From the NCBI GenBank assembly GCA_036365515.1, contig CM070875.1, positions 96,076,128-96,140,127 of the forward strand: a stretch of 64,000 nt of DNA. Direction: 5' to 3'. Source of the stretch: Torymus aiolomorphi. Its lineage: Eukaryota; Arthropoda; Insecta; Hymenoptera; Torymidae. The notes under the pieces were generated by a model that saw only the letters and a list, made by a program, of their open reading frames with translations, was not told the DNA's origin and did not search any database. Position numbers and translations under genes: made by a program. Position 1 is the stretch's first letter; each line of letters opens with the position of its first letter. Below, piece by piece: positions 1-11,223 of this stretch.

Positions 1-504
1 TAATAAAATAGCATATAAGTGAAGAATAACCTATAGGTTAGGTTATGAGCTTTTATTAAGTATTTATATGTTCCGAAACATCGTTTCGCCCAGGAACTTA
101 TGAGTGCCCCTGCCAATGCATTCGTAATCATATCCATAAAAAATTAGGCGTGCAAAACGAAAAATTTTTGTTTCGTAATAAGTGTAGTACTGACCGTAGC
201 CGAAAACGTCTTATTAAAGTACCTTCCGAAACATGTATTTCGATGAAACAAATTGGAAATGATTGCTAATGATCCAATTTAGCAATACATACAAAATTTT
301 GGCATGCAAAACAAACATCTTTATAGATATATCGATTTTTAACTTTTAATCCTTAATAAGGGGTAGAAAAAATGGTTGCTGCATTTTTTTATGCCCATAT
401 TCTTATTTATCTCATCAAAATGTACAGTTTAGGCCAAAAAACGAAAATTCGATCGTCGATCGAACCAAATCTGTATGTCATTCATGACGTTATGTAATAG
501 AAGA
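1..504. other. AT-rich, no gene recognised
   Basis: No coding potential or repeat structure that I can support. Only short reading frames with many stops in all directions. Confidence 0.5.
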
Positions 505-593
505 TTATCCTCATTCATTATTATTATTAATATTTATCTCTAATAATAGGGGTTGGCGAGCGGAGCGAGCAGGGGGCGAAGCCCCTCCCCCTA

Positions 594-594
<1 letters not shown>
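505..594 (+). mobile_element. Short Helitron/Helentron-type terminal copy (92-bp class)
   Basis: Starts with TTATCCTCATTCATTATTA, the same start as the 361-bp element at 33,123. It ends with the motif GCGAGCGGAGCGAGC, a GC stem-loop (571-586, stem GGGGC, loop GAA) and CTAG at 591-594. A subterminal hairpin followed by CTRR is the classic Helitron 3' end. The internal part of the longer copy is missing, so this is a minimal non-autonomous derivative. A TA microsatellite starts immediately after CTAG. Confidence 0.6.

Positions 595-687
<93 letters not shown>
595..687. repeat. (TA)n microsatellite
   Basis: About 46 TA dinucleotides directly after the Helitron-type CTAG end. The alternating Y/I reading frames here are not genes. 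Confidence 0.97.
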
Positions 688-689
<2 letters not shown>

Positions 690-706
690 ATAATATAAAA
701 ATATTT

Positions 707-741
707 CGCCGCTGTCGCCGCCGCCGCCGCCGCCGCCACCG
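707..741. repeat. (CCG)n trinucleotide repeat
   Basis: Short GC-rich CCG/CGC run, strikingly different in base composition from the flanking TA tract. Confidence 0.85.
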
Positions 742-750
742 TGTCTTATA

Positions 751-973
751 ATCGGGCGTAAAGAGCCACTTTGCTCCCGTCGGGCGTAAAGAGCCATTTT
801 AGATTTAAGAGGGGCTATTCTCCCGCCGGGAGTAAAGATACGCTTTACTCCCGCCGATCGTAGAGACCCATTTTTACTTCCGCTGGGCGTAAAGAGCCAT
901 ATTACTTCCGCTGGGCGTAAAGAGCCATATTACTTCCGCCGGGTGTAAAGAACCATATTACTTCCGCCGGGCG
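751..973 (+). repeat. 28-bp minisatellite
   Basis: Degenerate tandem copies of a unit containing GGGCGTAAAGAGCCAT and TTACTTCCGC. The clearest units repeat at a 28-bp spacing (for example 882 and 910). Earlier units are longer and more diverged. Confidence 0.8.
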
Positions 974-1281
974 CACTTTACTATTTTATAGTATAAGTAA
1001 AGCATGTCGACGTAGTCGTTAGTCATAAAAAATATAATTTCGAAAATTAAAAATGAAACTTGAGAAAATCAGCTATCATTTGCTTTTTTTATAATTATAA
1101 CATGTTTGTTCCTTCCAAAGTTATGAAAGTTCAAAGTAAAACATCGAAAACATACTCATTAATCCCTAAAATTAAACTGTTTAATTGCAGACATATTTTT
1201 TATGCACTTTCAATGATCTATTTTAAACATTCATAAGTTTGGAAGGAATCAACATTTTACTTATTATTTTTATCATTAAAC
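974..1281. other. AT-rich, no gene recognised
   Basis: No coding or repeat structure that I can support. Confidence 0.4.
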
Positions 1282-1505
1282 AATATTACTTATGTCGACT
1301 GTAATCTAATATCAACTGATAAGAATTTTTTTATCGATATTACAGTTCAGGTTTTAATTAAGTTTCTATTTCAGATTCTACGGGGGTGATTATAAACAAG
1401 GGCAATCTGACTGCCATTAATATTTATAATAATTTAATTTATAAGAATATAAGACCAATAAAAAAATTCTTATCAGTTGATATTAGATTACAGTTGATAT
1501 TATTT
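1282..1505. repeat. Inverted-repeat unit A (Penelope-associated foldback)
   Basis: The outer arms are inverted copies of one another, containing ATCAACTGATAAGAATTTTT and its complement. The centre holds the phrase GATTATAAACAAGGGCAAT followed by CTGACTGCC, which recurs in units B (33,670) and C (34,754). Unit C encloses a Penelope-like GIY-YIG fragment, so this short copy is probably a deletion derivative of the same structure. Confidence 0.7.
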
Positions 1506-1852
1506 TTATAATCGAGAAGCATGCTCTTTTCCGTTATTTTATGCGATTTTCCGACTAGATTTGTTATATTACGTTAATTTCACGTTATTTTTACGTTATA
1601 TTATGATATTTTATATGAAATTAACGTTTAGTAATGAAAAAATATCGTAGAATAACATAAAAATAACGTAAAAGCTAATTAAAAATAGTCTTTTCTTACT
1701 CACCCACTCGAAAGTACGTACTTTCGGCCCGCATCTCCGGGCCGAAAGAGAAACTTTCGCATCCTATTTTAGACCAACCGCGCGCTCTGATTGGCTGCCG
1801 AAATTTCCTGACCCGCGGCGCTTCAGCGCCCGCGCGCATGTCCGAGGAAAGA
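1506..1852. other. Non-coding tract with perfect 18-bp palindrome and GC-rich segment
   Basis: CGAAAGTACGTACTTTCG at 1709-1726 is a perfect palindrome. It is followed by a GC-rich stretch to about 1,850 that ends where the 842-bp repeat begins. The GC-rich part may be an unrelated element end. No ORF. Confidence 0.45.
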
Positions 1853-2694
1853 TATTGTTCATGTAAAATACTGAATAAAAATATTTAGAAAAATATATTG
1901 AATGATGCAAAAATTATATTCGTCGATTATGAGGAAAAATGATATTATACAACGGAAAAATATTCAGCATTAAGTAATATTATCTTTTCCAAATATTATT
2001 ATTCAGTATTTGGCGTAAGTAATACTTAATTTGAGATATTTCGTTAAAAAAATTTCATTGTAGAATTTTTCCAAGAAAACTTCACGTAAGTATACACTTA
2101 AAAAAGTCCTAATTTGTAAATCGAATGTCCACATAACCCTATTTTTATGTTTAAAATACGCTTCCTTCATTAGAATTCTGAAATAATAATTTTTATTCCG
2201 TTGCCTTTCAAATTACACGCAAATTGCACATTAAGAAGGAAGTTAACTAATCTGTACGTTAAGAAAGAAGTTAATTTAACTGCTCGGAAAAAGAAAAGTA
2301 ACATTAGTTGAAAAATAAAAAAAAGTTTATTTTTCTTTGTTACCCTCCCTTTTTTGCCGTGCAAACAAGTCGACCCCTTTTTAACACACAGTCAAGTTGA
2401 CTCCTTTCTGCACGTGTAGCAAAATTAACCTCCTTTGTACCTAGCATTATTTATTTCAATTATTTTCAAAATTAATTTATAGGCAATTAGGTCTTACTAA
2501 ATAAATCGTATTCCCAATTTAGTTATTTTATATGATTTCTATTCCTTTATATAATTCTCAAATTCATAGTATTCAGTAGAGAAGTAAGTTTATAGGTTAG
2601 TAGAAGAAATTTACGTATTCCCGATTTACTTAATTTGCCATCCATTTATATATAGATTCTCAAAATTCAAAGTGTTTAATAGGGGATTAGGCCT
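1853..2694 (+). repeat. 842-bp direct repeat, copy A
   Basis: Near-identical to 14,564-15,408 in the same orientation; by eye the copies differ at only a few percent of sites plus small indels. The shared segment starts TATTGTTCATGTAAAATACT and ends GGATTAGGCCT. It has no TG..CA ends and no coding potential, so it is not an obvious LTR. The two copies bracket the Helitron coding region. Confidence 0.9.
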
Positions 2695-2929
2695 AGATTG
2701 GTGAATTCCGTCAACCAAGGAACCAATAACCAAAAGCTTGGCAAATATGAAATTGATGTGAAAAATTAATAAGTGGTAAACTTTTATCCTAAGTTTTATC
2801 CAAAGTGGTTCCTCATTTCAAAAAGGTAAATTATTTTTATATTAATGAATCCAACATATTTAAAGATATATAATTAAAAATTTGTAAAAATCCATAAAAA
2901 TTTTCAGTTTTCTACACTTTCATTCTACA

Positions 2930-3240
2930 GTTCATAAAATTGTTATTAGCCGTAAAAGTCTATAAATATAAAATGTAAGAAAGTTTAACAAAATGTAAGA
3001 ATGTGTCAAAAAATGTAAAACAGTATAAAAAAATGTTAAAAATAGTAAAATAGAAACATATTAAAATGTAAATAAAATGTAACTTTAAGAAAATATATAA
3101 AAACTGCAAGAATGTGTTAAAAAACTGTAAAAAAATTTAAGAACGTGTAAAAAAGGTTTAATAAAGTGTTAATAAATGTAAAAAATGTAGAAACACTATA
3201 ATAAAATGTTAATAACTATTAACAAACTGTAAAAAAATGT
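2930..3240 (+). repeat. Degenerate short tandem repeat (AAAATGTAAGAA-like)
   Basis: Irregular repetition of an A-rich unit containing ATGTAAGAA or ATGTTAA every roughly 15-25 bases. The units vary in length, so the period is only approximate. Confidence 0.6.
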
Positions 3241-3419
3241 TACGTGGGCAGGGTAGAGGACGTGGACGAGGACAAGGATGGAAAACAAAACGTATTATCG
3301 TGATGAAATTTTATTGATACCATTTTATTGATTTTATTCATAGAGAGATTTACAATTGTATAATAAATATATATTTACAATTTTATAATAAATATGTATT
3401 TACAATTTTGTAATACATA

Positions 3420-3595
3420 TTTACAATATGTATATACAATTGTTTCAATTAATCTTTATTAAAAAAATGCATTTTCATTGTCAATAAATTTATTTACAAT
3501 TTTTTCATTTCATTATTAATTCAACATATTTGAATTTTAAAACAATTTTATATATTTACAATTTTTATTTACAATTCTTTAAAAATTGTTTTTAT
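3420..3595 (+). repeat. Direct duplication, copy 1 (copy 2 at about 4,560-4,735)
   Basis: Both blocks contain TTTCAATTAATCTTTATTAA, then a CATTGTCAATAAATTT stretch and AACATATTTG, in the same order and orientation. They are separated by about 1.1 kb. Confidence 0.75.
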
Positions 3596-3811
3596 ATGTT
3601 AAAAAATTATTTGAAATTATTCATAACTCTTTAAAAATTATAAAATGAATGAAAAAAAAAAACTTTTGATTTACTCATAAAATTAACCAAATATTTTAAA
3701 AATAATATAAATAATATAAATAATTAATTGAAATAAAAATTTTAATACAAAACTATGTTGTATTTAATGTATTAAAAAATTAAATAGTTATTTATAATTT
3801 TTTACTATAAA

Positions 3812-3850
<39 letters not shown>

Positions 3851-4559
3851 TCATTGAACATTCATTTGGTTTTTGTTTTCAAACTAAACCTTATTATGTA
3901 AATGTCATTTGACAAATCAATGTGTTGAATATCACATATTGTGCAAATTTTAGTTTTTCAAATTGTTATTTATATTATTATTAAATTTGTGAATACTTTT
4001 TAATAAAATTTACGTTATCTATACAGAAGTGAAAAGTGTCATATTTATATATACTCATCCAAATAACGATTAGCTTAACATTCGTTACATTTCTCTAAAA
4101 GATCAATGAAAATGTTCGAAGTTCCAATCTAGACATAATTGTGTATTTGAAATTGTCTTTAATACAATTATACAATCCAACCACTGAATTCTTCACTTTG
4201 AAAGTTACTTGGGACTTTGCCTTTTCGAAGTACCGAAGTCTCGATTTTTGCCAAAAATAGTATTTACGATTGGACAAATAGTATAAAATAGTGTGTGGCA
4301 TAAGTACTTCACTACAAAGTAAAACAAGATTTATTAGTCTATACATGAATAGCACAAAAATCTGTTAGAAGTTTGAACAGAGAAGGTAATAAATCTATTA
4401 TTTAGTTATTTTTCTTCGTTTAACCTATATAATTATATAATTATAATTTACAATATTTTACAACTATTTACAATTTTAAAAAGTATTTACAATATTTATT
4501 TATAATTTTACATTTCTTATTTATGTACAATTATATATGTATTTATAATTTTGTAATGA

Positions 4560-4735
4560 ATTTGCATTTACAATTTTGTAATAAATATGTATTTACAATT
4601 TTTTCAATTAATCTTTATTAAGAAAATGCAATTTTTCATTGTCAATAAATTTTTTTCATTTAATTATCAATTTAACATATTTGCATTTTAAAACAGTTTT
4701 ATATATTTACAATTTTGCATTCATTATTTATTTAC
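4560..4735 (+). repeat. Direct duplication, copy 2 (copy 1 at about 3,420-3,595)
   Basis: Same block order as copy 1 with scattered substitutions and small indels. Surrounded by TTTACAATTTT-rich sequence. Confidence 0.75.
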
Positions 4736-6676
4736 ATAACAAACATTAAATAAAAATTTGTTTCATTTTACAACTATTTACAATTTTAAAATGTATTTAC
4801 AATATTTATTTATAATTTTACATTTCTTATTTATTCACAATTTTATAATAAATCTTTCCAGTTTATTTATAATTTATAATTGCGTTTATTTTTTATAATA
4901 AAAGTCAAAAGTCAATAGAAGTCAATAAAGCAAAAGCAATAAACTTTGATTTCCGTCTGCTTTAAGTACTATCAAAACATTAAAAAAACCTCACATGTTG
5001 TTCCAACGGAAGACATTTACAGAAGTATGTACGCACGACCCAAATTCTTAATCGTATGTGAGATTTGAGTAGGACTGAAGGAACGTTTGAAGCCATGCTT
5101 TCTGTACATTCCGTACTTCAGACCTTCTGACGTCTCACTTATGACTATGCCTTTAAACATATAGGTAGTGTCACATAAGGTTTATTATGGTGTTTAAAGG
5201 AACGCGTTTACAGGAGTGTATACATAAACCAATTGCTTATAACTAACATGCACGTAACACGCTTACTTCTCTCATTAGTCGGGAGCGGGATTCCACGCGT
5301 TCAAATACAATATGTTTGCCGCTAAATTTCAAGAATGACTAATTAAATAGTTGCCATTTTTTGCAGATGACCCATGTATATAAAATAAAGTAATTGGTTA
5401 TAGTTACATATCAAAGAAAATTATGATGAATATAATACCATTAATATTTTCTGTTTCTTTGCTTACATTTTTTACATAATAAAAGATGTTTATCGTTAGA
5501 ATTTTTTTACAATTTTTTTTGGGAGTAATATTTTAAATAAATTTCTAATTTATTTAAAATATGCACTCAAAGATATTTAAAATATCAATCATTAAATAGT
5601 TTCCGTCTTTCACAAATGCCATATCAAAAAAAATTATGATGAATATAATACCATTAACAATTTTCTTATCCTTTGATAGTGATAATTACTTTATCAAAAT
5701 GACAAGTCAGGGCAATGAAGAAATGGAAAGTAATAAACTTTTATTCTATAAAATTAGAAATTTTTAAACATAAATTTAAATATAAAATAAACAGTCATAA
5801 ATTACATTGAATATGAAGAAAAATTTTTTGAACATATGAAACGTTTGGAACCATGTAATATGGAGCAATTAAATAACAATTTCAAGAAATTAAATTTACG
5901 CTCTATTAATATAAAAAAACAAACAAAAGAAAAAGTAAAAAAGTATAAAAAATATTATATGTAATTGAAAATCAAGTATAACGTTGAAAGAATGTTGATT
6001 CGAGATTGATACCTCGCAAAACGATCGAAAACCGAACGAATCGCTTAAATTAGATTAAGAATAATATCTAATAAATAAGTAAGAGCAATAAGTATAACAT
6101 TTAATAAATATTCAACATTATAACGTTATATTCAATATCAAAATGTTAAAAAAGAAGAAATTAAAAAAATAATTTTTACACTATTATATATAGTTATGTA
6201 TCATATTTTGTGTACCTTTTTTTGACCAGTTTGAAATATGATATTTCCATTGAGAAACAAAGATACATACAAATATATAATAATATATTGACTTTGTCAG
6301 TCATATATACTCTTTAATTTAAAAGTAACTAAATATTCTTGAATTATTTTATCACACTAAAATTATTAAAATAGAAAAATAATTTTTAGAAAAATCTACA
6401 TTCTAAAAAATTTATATTTTTATATTGTTCTGTTCATTGATGGTAACAAATTTATATTAAATAGGATTGTGTCAGCCTTTTCGCCTTATTTTCTAAAGCT
6501 TATTTCATAGCTGATGTGTGGCAATCAACTTTAAAAGGCCAATCAAGAAATATTTTTGGATCTTTTAAAGTGTAAGGTTTTTTCAAAAAGTAATATTTTT
6601 CTTTTTCCTATAATACATTGAATTTCATGTATTTTCATATAGGTATTCTACGATTCCTCATATTTGATATAATAAA

Positions 6677-7912
6677 ATGAATAAGATCTCAAAAAGAATT
6701 ATAAAACATAAAATAAAACGAGATAGTAACTGTCTTTTCCGAGCATTTGCAGAATTTTTATTTAGTGATCAAGAGCAACATAGACAAATTCGATTGAAAT
6801 TAGTGGATAAAATTATAAGTGATTGGATAGTTTATGAATCTTTTGTATTAGGAGACAATTCTTACAACACAATAATCACTGATTCAAATTCTTACAAACT
6901 ACATATGTCTACTAATGGTAGTTTTGGTAGAGAAGTTGAGATTGCTGCTTTTGTTAGTATTTACAATGTAAAAGTTATAGTACATCAAAGATATTATAAT
7001 GCAAGGAAATTCAGTGCATGTAATAGGAGAAATAAATTAGTTCTTTTATTATCTGGAAGCTTGGATAGTGGTCATTATGATATTCTTGATATTGAAAATA
7101 TTTTTTTGTCTGGAAACGATCGAAATTATTGGTCGATGGAAAAAAAGAGACAAAAGGATAGAATCACGAACCTCAGTGAAAGAAGGTTGAAAAATAATCG
7201 AGAAAAAGGTAAAGTTGTTAATATGAATGACAAGGAAAATCAGATAAAAAAGGAAATAATTGTTAATATCAATGAAGAAAGATTGGAAGATATGAGGGAA
7301 ACCGATGCAGTTGTTAATAGTAATGAAGAACGAGTGAACAATAAGATTGAAGAAACTGTTATGAACATGAATGAAGAAATGAATGATATCTTAAAAAGAG
7401 ATATAAAACATGAAATGAAACCGGATGGTAACTGTCTTTTCCGCGCATTTGCAGAATTTGTATTCAATAATCAAGAGAAACATAGACAAATTCGATTGAA
7501 ATTAGTAAATAAAATTATAAATGATTGGATAATTTATGAATCTTTTATATTAGGAAACAGTTCTTACAACACAACAATTACTGATCCAAATTCTTACAAA
7601 CTAAATATGTCTAAAAATGGTAGTTTTGGTGGAGAAGTTGAGATTGCCGCTTTTGTCAGTATTTACAATGTAAAAGTTACAGTATATCAAGGATATTATA
7701 ATGCAAGGGAATTCGGTCCGTGCAATAGCAGAAATAAATTAGTTCTTTTATTATCTGGAAACTTGGATAGTGGACATTATGATGTTCTTGAAACGAAAAT
7801 ACTTTTTTTCTTAAAGACTATCAAAATCAATATCGTCGGTTACATTATGCTAAAAATAAAGATGAAATTAACGTATGTAGAAAAAATCGGTATCTTGATG
7901 GTGATAAATTAG
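6677..7912 (+). CDS. Double-OTU cysteine protease segment of Helitron polyprotein
   Basis: 411 codons with two OTU (ovarian tumour) protease domains. In domain 1 the catalytic loop RDSNCLFRAFAEF places Cys at residue 19 and the GHYD motif places His at 133. In domain 2, PDGNCLFRAFAEF gives Cys 253 and His 367. The domains are close copies joined by a roughly 100-residue charged linker made of the same 17-residue repeat found downstream. OTU domains are usually deubiquitinases and are recurrent passengers of Helitrons. The C-terminal about 35 residues are out of frame: a T-run at 7,803-7,809 has shifted the frame, and the true continuation is in the frame of 7,945-8,760. The ATG at 6,677 begins just before domain 1; no earlier in-frame start is evident. 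Confidence 0.85.
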   Translation: MNKISKRIIKHKIKRDSNCLFRAFAEFLFSDQEQHRQIRLKLVDKIISDWIVYESFVLGDNSYNTIITDSNSYKLHMSTNGSFGREVEIAAFVSIYNVKVIVHQRYYNARKFSACNRRNKLVLLLSGSLDSGHYDILDIENIFLSGNDRNYWSMEKKRQKDRITNLSERRLKNNREKGKVVNMNDKENQIKKEIIVNINEERLEDMRETDAVVNSNEERVNNKIEETVMNMNEEMNDILKRDIKHEMKPDGNCLFRAFAEFVFNNQEKHRQIRLKLVNKIINDWIIYESFILGNSSYNTTITDPNSYKLNMSKNGSFGGEVEIAAFVSIYNVKVTVYQGYYNAREFGPCNSRNKLVLLLSGNLDSGHYDVLETKILFFLKTIKINIVGYIMLKIKMKLTYVEKIGILMVIN

Positions 7913-7944
7913 AGAAGAAACGAAAACTTGATCGTATTTGTAAT

Positions 7945-8760
7945 ATGAATGAAGAAAGAGTAAACAGAAAGCGACAAAGTGATAGTATCACTGCTATGAA
8001 AGAAGATAGAATAGAGAGCAAGAGAGAAAAGGATCGAATTATAAATATGAGTGAAGGAAGGATAGGAAATAAAAGACAAAATGATAGAGTTTTTAACATG
8101 ATTGAGGAAAGGCTGCAGAATAAGAGGGAAAAAGATAGAGTTATGAACATGAGTGAAGGAAGGCTGGAAAATAAGAGGGAAAAAGATAGAGTTATGAACA
8201 TGAGTGAAGGAAAGCTGGAAAATAAGAGGGAAAAAGATAGAATTATGAACATGAGTGAAGGAAGGCTGGAAAATAAGAGGGAAAAAGATCGTGTCACGAA
8301 CATGAGTGAAGGAAAGGTGGAAAATAAAAGGGAAAAAGATAGAATTACGAACATGAATGAAGAAAGGGTAGAGAACAAGAGAAAAAAGGATAGAGTAATT
8401 AATATGAACGAAGTAAGAGTAAATAATAAAAGACAAAACGATCGGGTTGTCAACATAAATGAAGGACGAATGAATAAGAAAAGATGTACAAATGTTGTAA
8501 GCAATTTGAATGAAAAACGGTTGGCTAAGAAACGTAAGCTTGATATTGCAAGTAATATGTCTTCAAATCGAATTTATAAGAGGAGAAAGATACAAAAAAT
8601 TAGAAAGATGTGCCCTCCAAACTTAAATTATGTAGATTCAGGCAATATGGATTATGCTCTAATTGTTCTGCAGTTTTTTGGGAAACAGAATTTTCAAAAA
8701 AAAGTTGTCATAACGGAAAAGTTATTTTACCTCCTTTATCAGAGTATAACGAAGATTTGA
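7945..8760 (+). CDS. 17-residue-repeat charged segment of Helitron polyprotein
   Basis: The tandem repeat is 17 residues (51 bp), typified by NMSEGRLENKREKDRV, with about ten or more units from 7,945 to about 8,500. It is Lys/Arg/Glu-rich and probably helical or coiled. The upstream part of this frame, from just after the T-run at 7,803-7,809, joins it to OTU domain 2. A frameshift near 8,655 ends the correct frame, so the last about 35 residues are spurious; the true continuation begins with CSNCSAVFW in another frame. This segment links the OTU part to the Rep part. The opposite-strand frames here are shadows of the repeat. Confidence 0.75.
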   Translation: MNEERVNRKRQSDSITAMKEDRIESKREKDRIINMSEGRIGNKRQNDRVFNMIEERLQNKREKDRVMNMSEGRLENKREKDRVMNMSEGKLENKREKDRIMNMSEGRLENKREKDRVTNMSEGKVENKREKDRITNMNEERVENKRKKDRVINMNEVRVNNKRQNDRVVNINEGRMNKKRCTNVVSNLNEKRLAKKRKLDIASNMSSNRIYKRRKIQKIRKMCPPNLNYVDSGNMDYALIVLQFFGKQNFQKKVVITEKLFYLLYQSITKI

Positions 8761-10457
8761 AAGAACTTCTGTAAGACAAAAAATTTAAAGAACTAATCCG
8801 TTATTACAATAATAAATACTCATTTGCGAGTTTCAATGCTACAGTAATTAACAATAAAAATAAAGGAGTTTATAATTTAAAAATCCAAGGCCAAGTTTGT
8901 CATACATCTTCGAAATCAGTTATCGTTGAACCTAATCAACATCCTCAAAATGGTCAAATTTACATTTATGATGAGAATACAGCAAATCAGTTAAGATTGA
9001 AAAATAACAAAGCATTATTAGAAGAACATTTCACAATATTAAATAGAATATTAAATAACAACCCATATGCAAAAAAATACAAGCATTTATATGAATTATC
9101 AAAAAATACTCAAATTCCTCAATACAAGTTATATTTTGTTCGAAATATAAAATTGAACCAAAATGTTTATAGTAAACCAAAAACTGCGGAATGTGCCGCT
9201 TTAATTATTTCACGAGAAGAAGAAATTCCATCATCTTTTGATTTGTGTATTTATCCAAGAAATCCGGATAACAGTACATCACATATTTTCATACATAAGT
9301 TATCTCATCATTTGGATCCGATGGTATTTCCTATTTTATTTCCTTCAGGAGACTTAGGATGGAATCCCGATTTACATCAAAATTCAGAAAATAATAAAAG
9401 ATTGACTGCTTTGCAATATTATTCAAACCGAATTGCTTATCGGCCAGGACCAATTTTCAATCCAATTTTATGTAGTGGACGATTGACTCAACAATACATA
9501 ATACATGCATATATAGTCATAGAAAGTACAAGAATGGATTATTTTAGACAAAATCAAGGAAAATTAAGAGTTGCATGTTATCAAGGGTTATTAGATCATG
9601 TTGGAAAAAATGCTTCAAATAAATCAAAAAATTTCGAAAACAAAGAACGTTTGGGACATCTTTTTATTTTACCATCAACTCATATTGGTAGTCCTAGACA
9701 TATGCATCAATTATATCAAGATACAATGGCTATAAATAGAGCTGTTGGAAGACCTAATTTATTTATTACTGTAACGTGTAATCCAAATTGGCCGGAACTT
9801 AAAAGAGTACTATCAAACTTCCCTCAAGGAACCACATGTAATGATATTCCTAATTTAACAGCAAGATTATTTAATACTAAATTACGAGCAATTTTAGCAG
9901 ATATTTTAAGTGGAAATATTTTTGGCGAAATACTGGCATATATTTACACAATTGAATTTCAAAAAAGAGGATTACCTCATGCTCATTTATTATTTGTCTT
10001 AAATTATGAAAACAAATTATTGAATCCACAAGACATTGATAAATATGTGAGTGCTGAAATTCCAAATGACGATAAAGAATTACAAGCATTAGTTATCAAA
10101 CACATGTTGCATGGTCCCCATACAGAAAATTCCCTCTGTTTTAACAAGGAGAAAGATGTTTGTTCGAAAAACTATCCAAAAGAATTCAGTGATTTTACAC
10201 ATTTTGACAAAAATGGATTTCCCCAACATAAACGAAGAAATAATTTAAATAGTTATACATACAATTCAAAAGTAAATGGTGAAATAGTGAAAGTAGATAA
10301 TTCAATGGTAGTTCCTTACAATCTTACACTTTTGAAAAGATATCAATGTCATATAAATTGCGAAATATCTTATTCGGTCATGTCTATCAAATATCTTTAT
10401 AAATATATTCATAAAGGGTTTGACAAAGCATATGTAAGTGTATCGAAAAAAAATTGA
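8649..10457 (+). CDS. Helitron Rep (HUH endonuclease) segment
   Basis: This frame is readable from 8,649, with an N-terminal CxxC zinc-like motif (CSNCSAVFW) typical of Helitron_like_N, then a TAA stop at 8,772-8,774, then open from 8,775 to 10,457. The Rep core shows the conserved TVTCNPNWPEL block, the two-His motif PHAHLL (His codons 9,978-9,980 and 9,984-9,986, metal ligands) and the two-tyrosine motif YLYKYIHKG near the end. These nick DNA and link to the 5' end in rolling-circle transposition. The frame is lost at an eight-A run (10,446-10,453), after which the protein continues in the 10,438-11,208 frame. The early stop and the shift make it non-functional as it stands. Confidence 0.88.
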
Positions 10458-11208
10458 TACAGATCAATGTGAAATATATGATGAAATTACTGACTATCTT
10501 GATGGGAGATATGTTAGTCCAATAGAAGCAGCATGGAGAATAGAAGAATTACCATTGTCAGGAAGGTCACACACAATTATTCGTTTAGCTATTCATACCG
10601 AAAATCAACAGTATATATATTTTGAAGAAAATAAAGAAGACGAAGTTTTAAATAAAAATAATAATGCAACTCTAACGGCGTGGTTTCAATTAAATTTAGA
10701 AGATGAAGAAGCGAGAAAAATTATATATTCTAATATACCAAAGTATTATTTATTCAATTCATCAAAAAAAGTATGGCAAAAAAGAAAAATATTTTCAAAA
10801 TCTATTGGTAGAATGAATAGTGTCAGTCCTAAGGATATAGAACGATTCCATTTAAAGTTGATATTAAATCGTGTAAAAGGAGCAATATGTTTTGCAGATT
10901 TAAAAAAGTTCGAAAATGTATCCTACAAAACTTTTAAAGAAACAGCAATTGCAATGGGATTAGTAAAAAATGATAATGAAATTTTCAATATTTTTGAAGA
11001 AGCATGTTCCATTGTGATGCCAAAAGAATTTAGAAAATTTTTTGCTTGGTTTCTTATTAATGATGATATTCCTTTTGCTTGTGAACTTTGGGAATCTTTC
11101 AAAAAATATTTTAGTGAAGATTTCAAAGATAATCAAGAGCATCGAGCATTAAGAGAAATTGATGAAATTTTAAAAGGTGAAAATTTGTCATGCTCTGAAT
11201 TCGGATAA
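10438..11208 (+). CDS. Rep-helicase linker segment of Helitron polyprotein
   Basis: The first few residues are an artefact. The real continuation of Rep enters after the A-run at 10,446-10,453 and contains the block GRYVSPIEAAWRI, well conserved in Helitron proteins between Rep and helicase. The frame stays open to a TAA at 11,206-11,208, and the same frame then continues directly into the helicase, so the stop is a point lesion and not a gene boundary. Confidence 0.85.
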   Translation: MYRKKIDTDQCEIYDEITDYLDGRYVSPIEAAWRIEELPLSGRSHTIIRLAIHTENQQYIYFEENKEDEVLNKNNNATLTAWFQLNLEDEEARKIIYSNIPKYYLFNSSKKVWQKRKIFSKSIGRMNSVSPKDIERFHLKLILNRVKGAICFADLKKFENVSYKTFKETAIAMGLVKNDNEIFNIFEEACSIVMPKEFRKFFAWFLINDDIPFACELWESFKKYFSEDFKDNQEHRALREIDEILKGENLSCSEFG

Positions 11209-11223
11209 CCAACATTTAATGAT

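Larger units (their letters stand above)
2695..6676. other. 4-kb AT-rich region upstream of the Helitron genes
   Basis: No credible gene. It contains a degenerate tandem tract (2,930-3,240), a short (TA)n at about 3,820-3,846, a duplicated block (3,420-3,595 and 4,560-4,735) and a roughly 40-bp direct repeat (about 5,408 and 5,624). A short segment at about 3,250-3,285 could read as Arg-Gly-rich peptide but lacks an ORF. The promoter of the Helitron polyprotein would lie at its right end, but no motif is distinctive. Confidence 0.5.

Noticed and set aside
31..48. TTAGG-like telomeric words (TAGGTTAGGTTA)
   Set aside because: Only about two units, far too short to call interstitial telomere repeat.
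3250..3285. Arg-Gly-rich (RGRGRG) coding segment
   Set aside because: Only about a dozen codons with stops nearby and no start or neighbouring exon.
7845..8504. Hydrophobic 219- and 175-codon frames on the minus strand, looking like membrane proteins
   Set aside because: Antisense shadows of the 51-bp coding minisatellite of the Helitron polyprotein; the plus strand has the recognisable domains on both sides.
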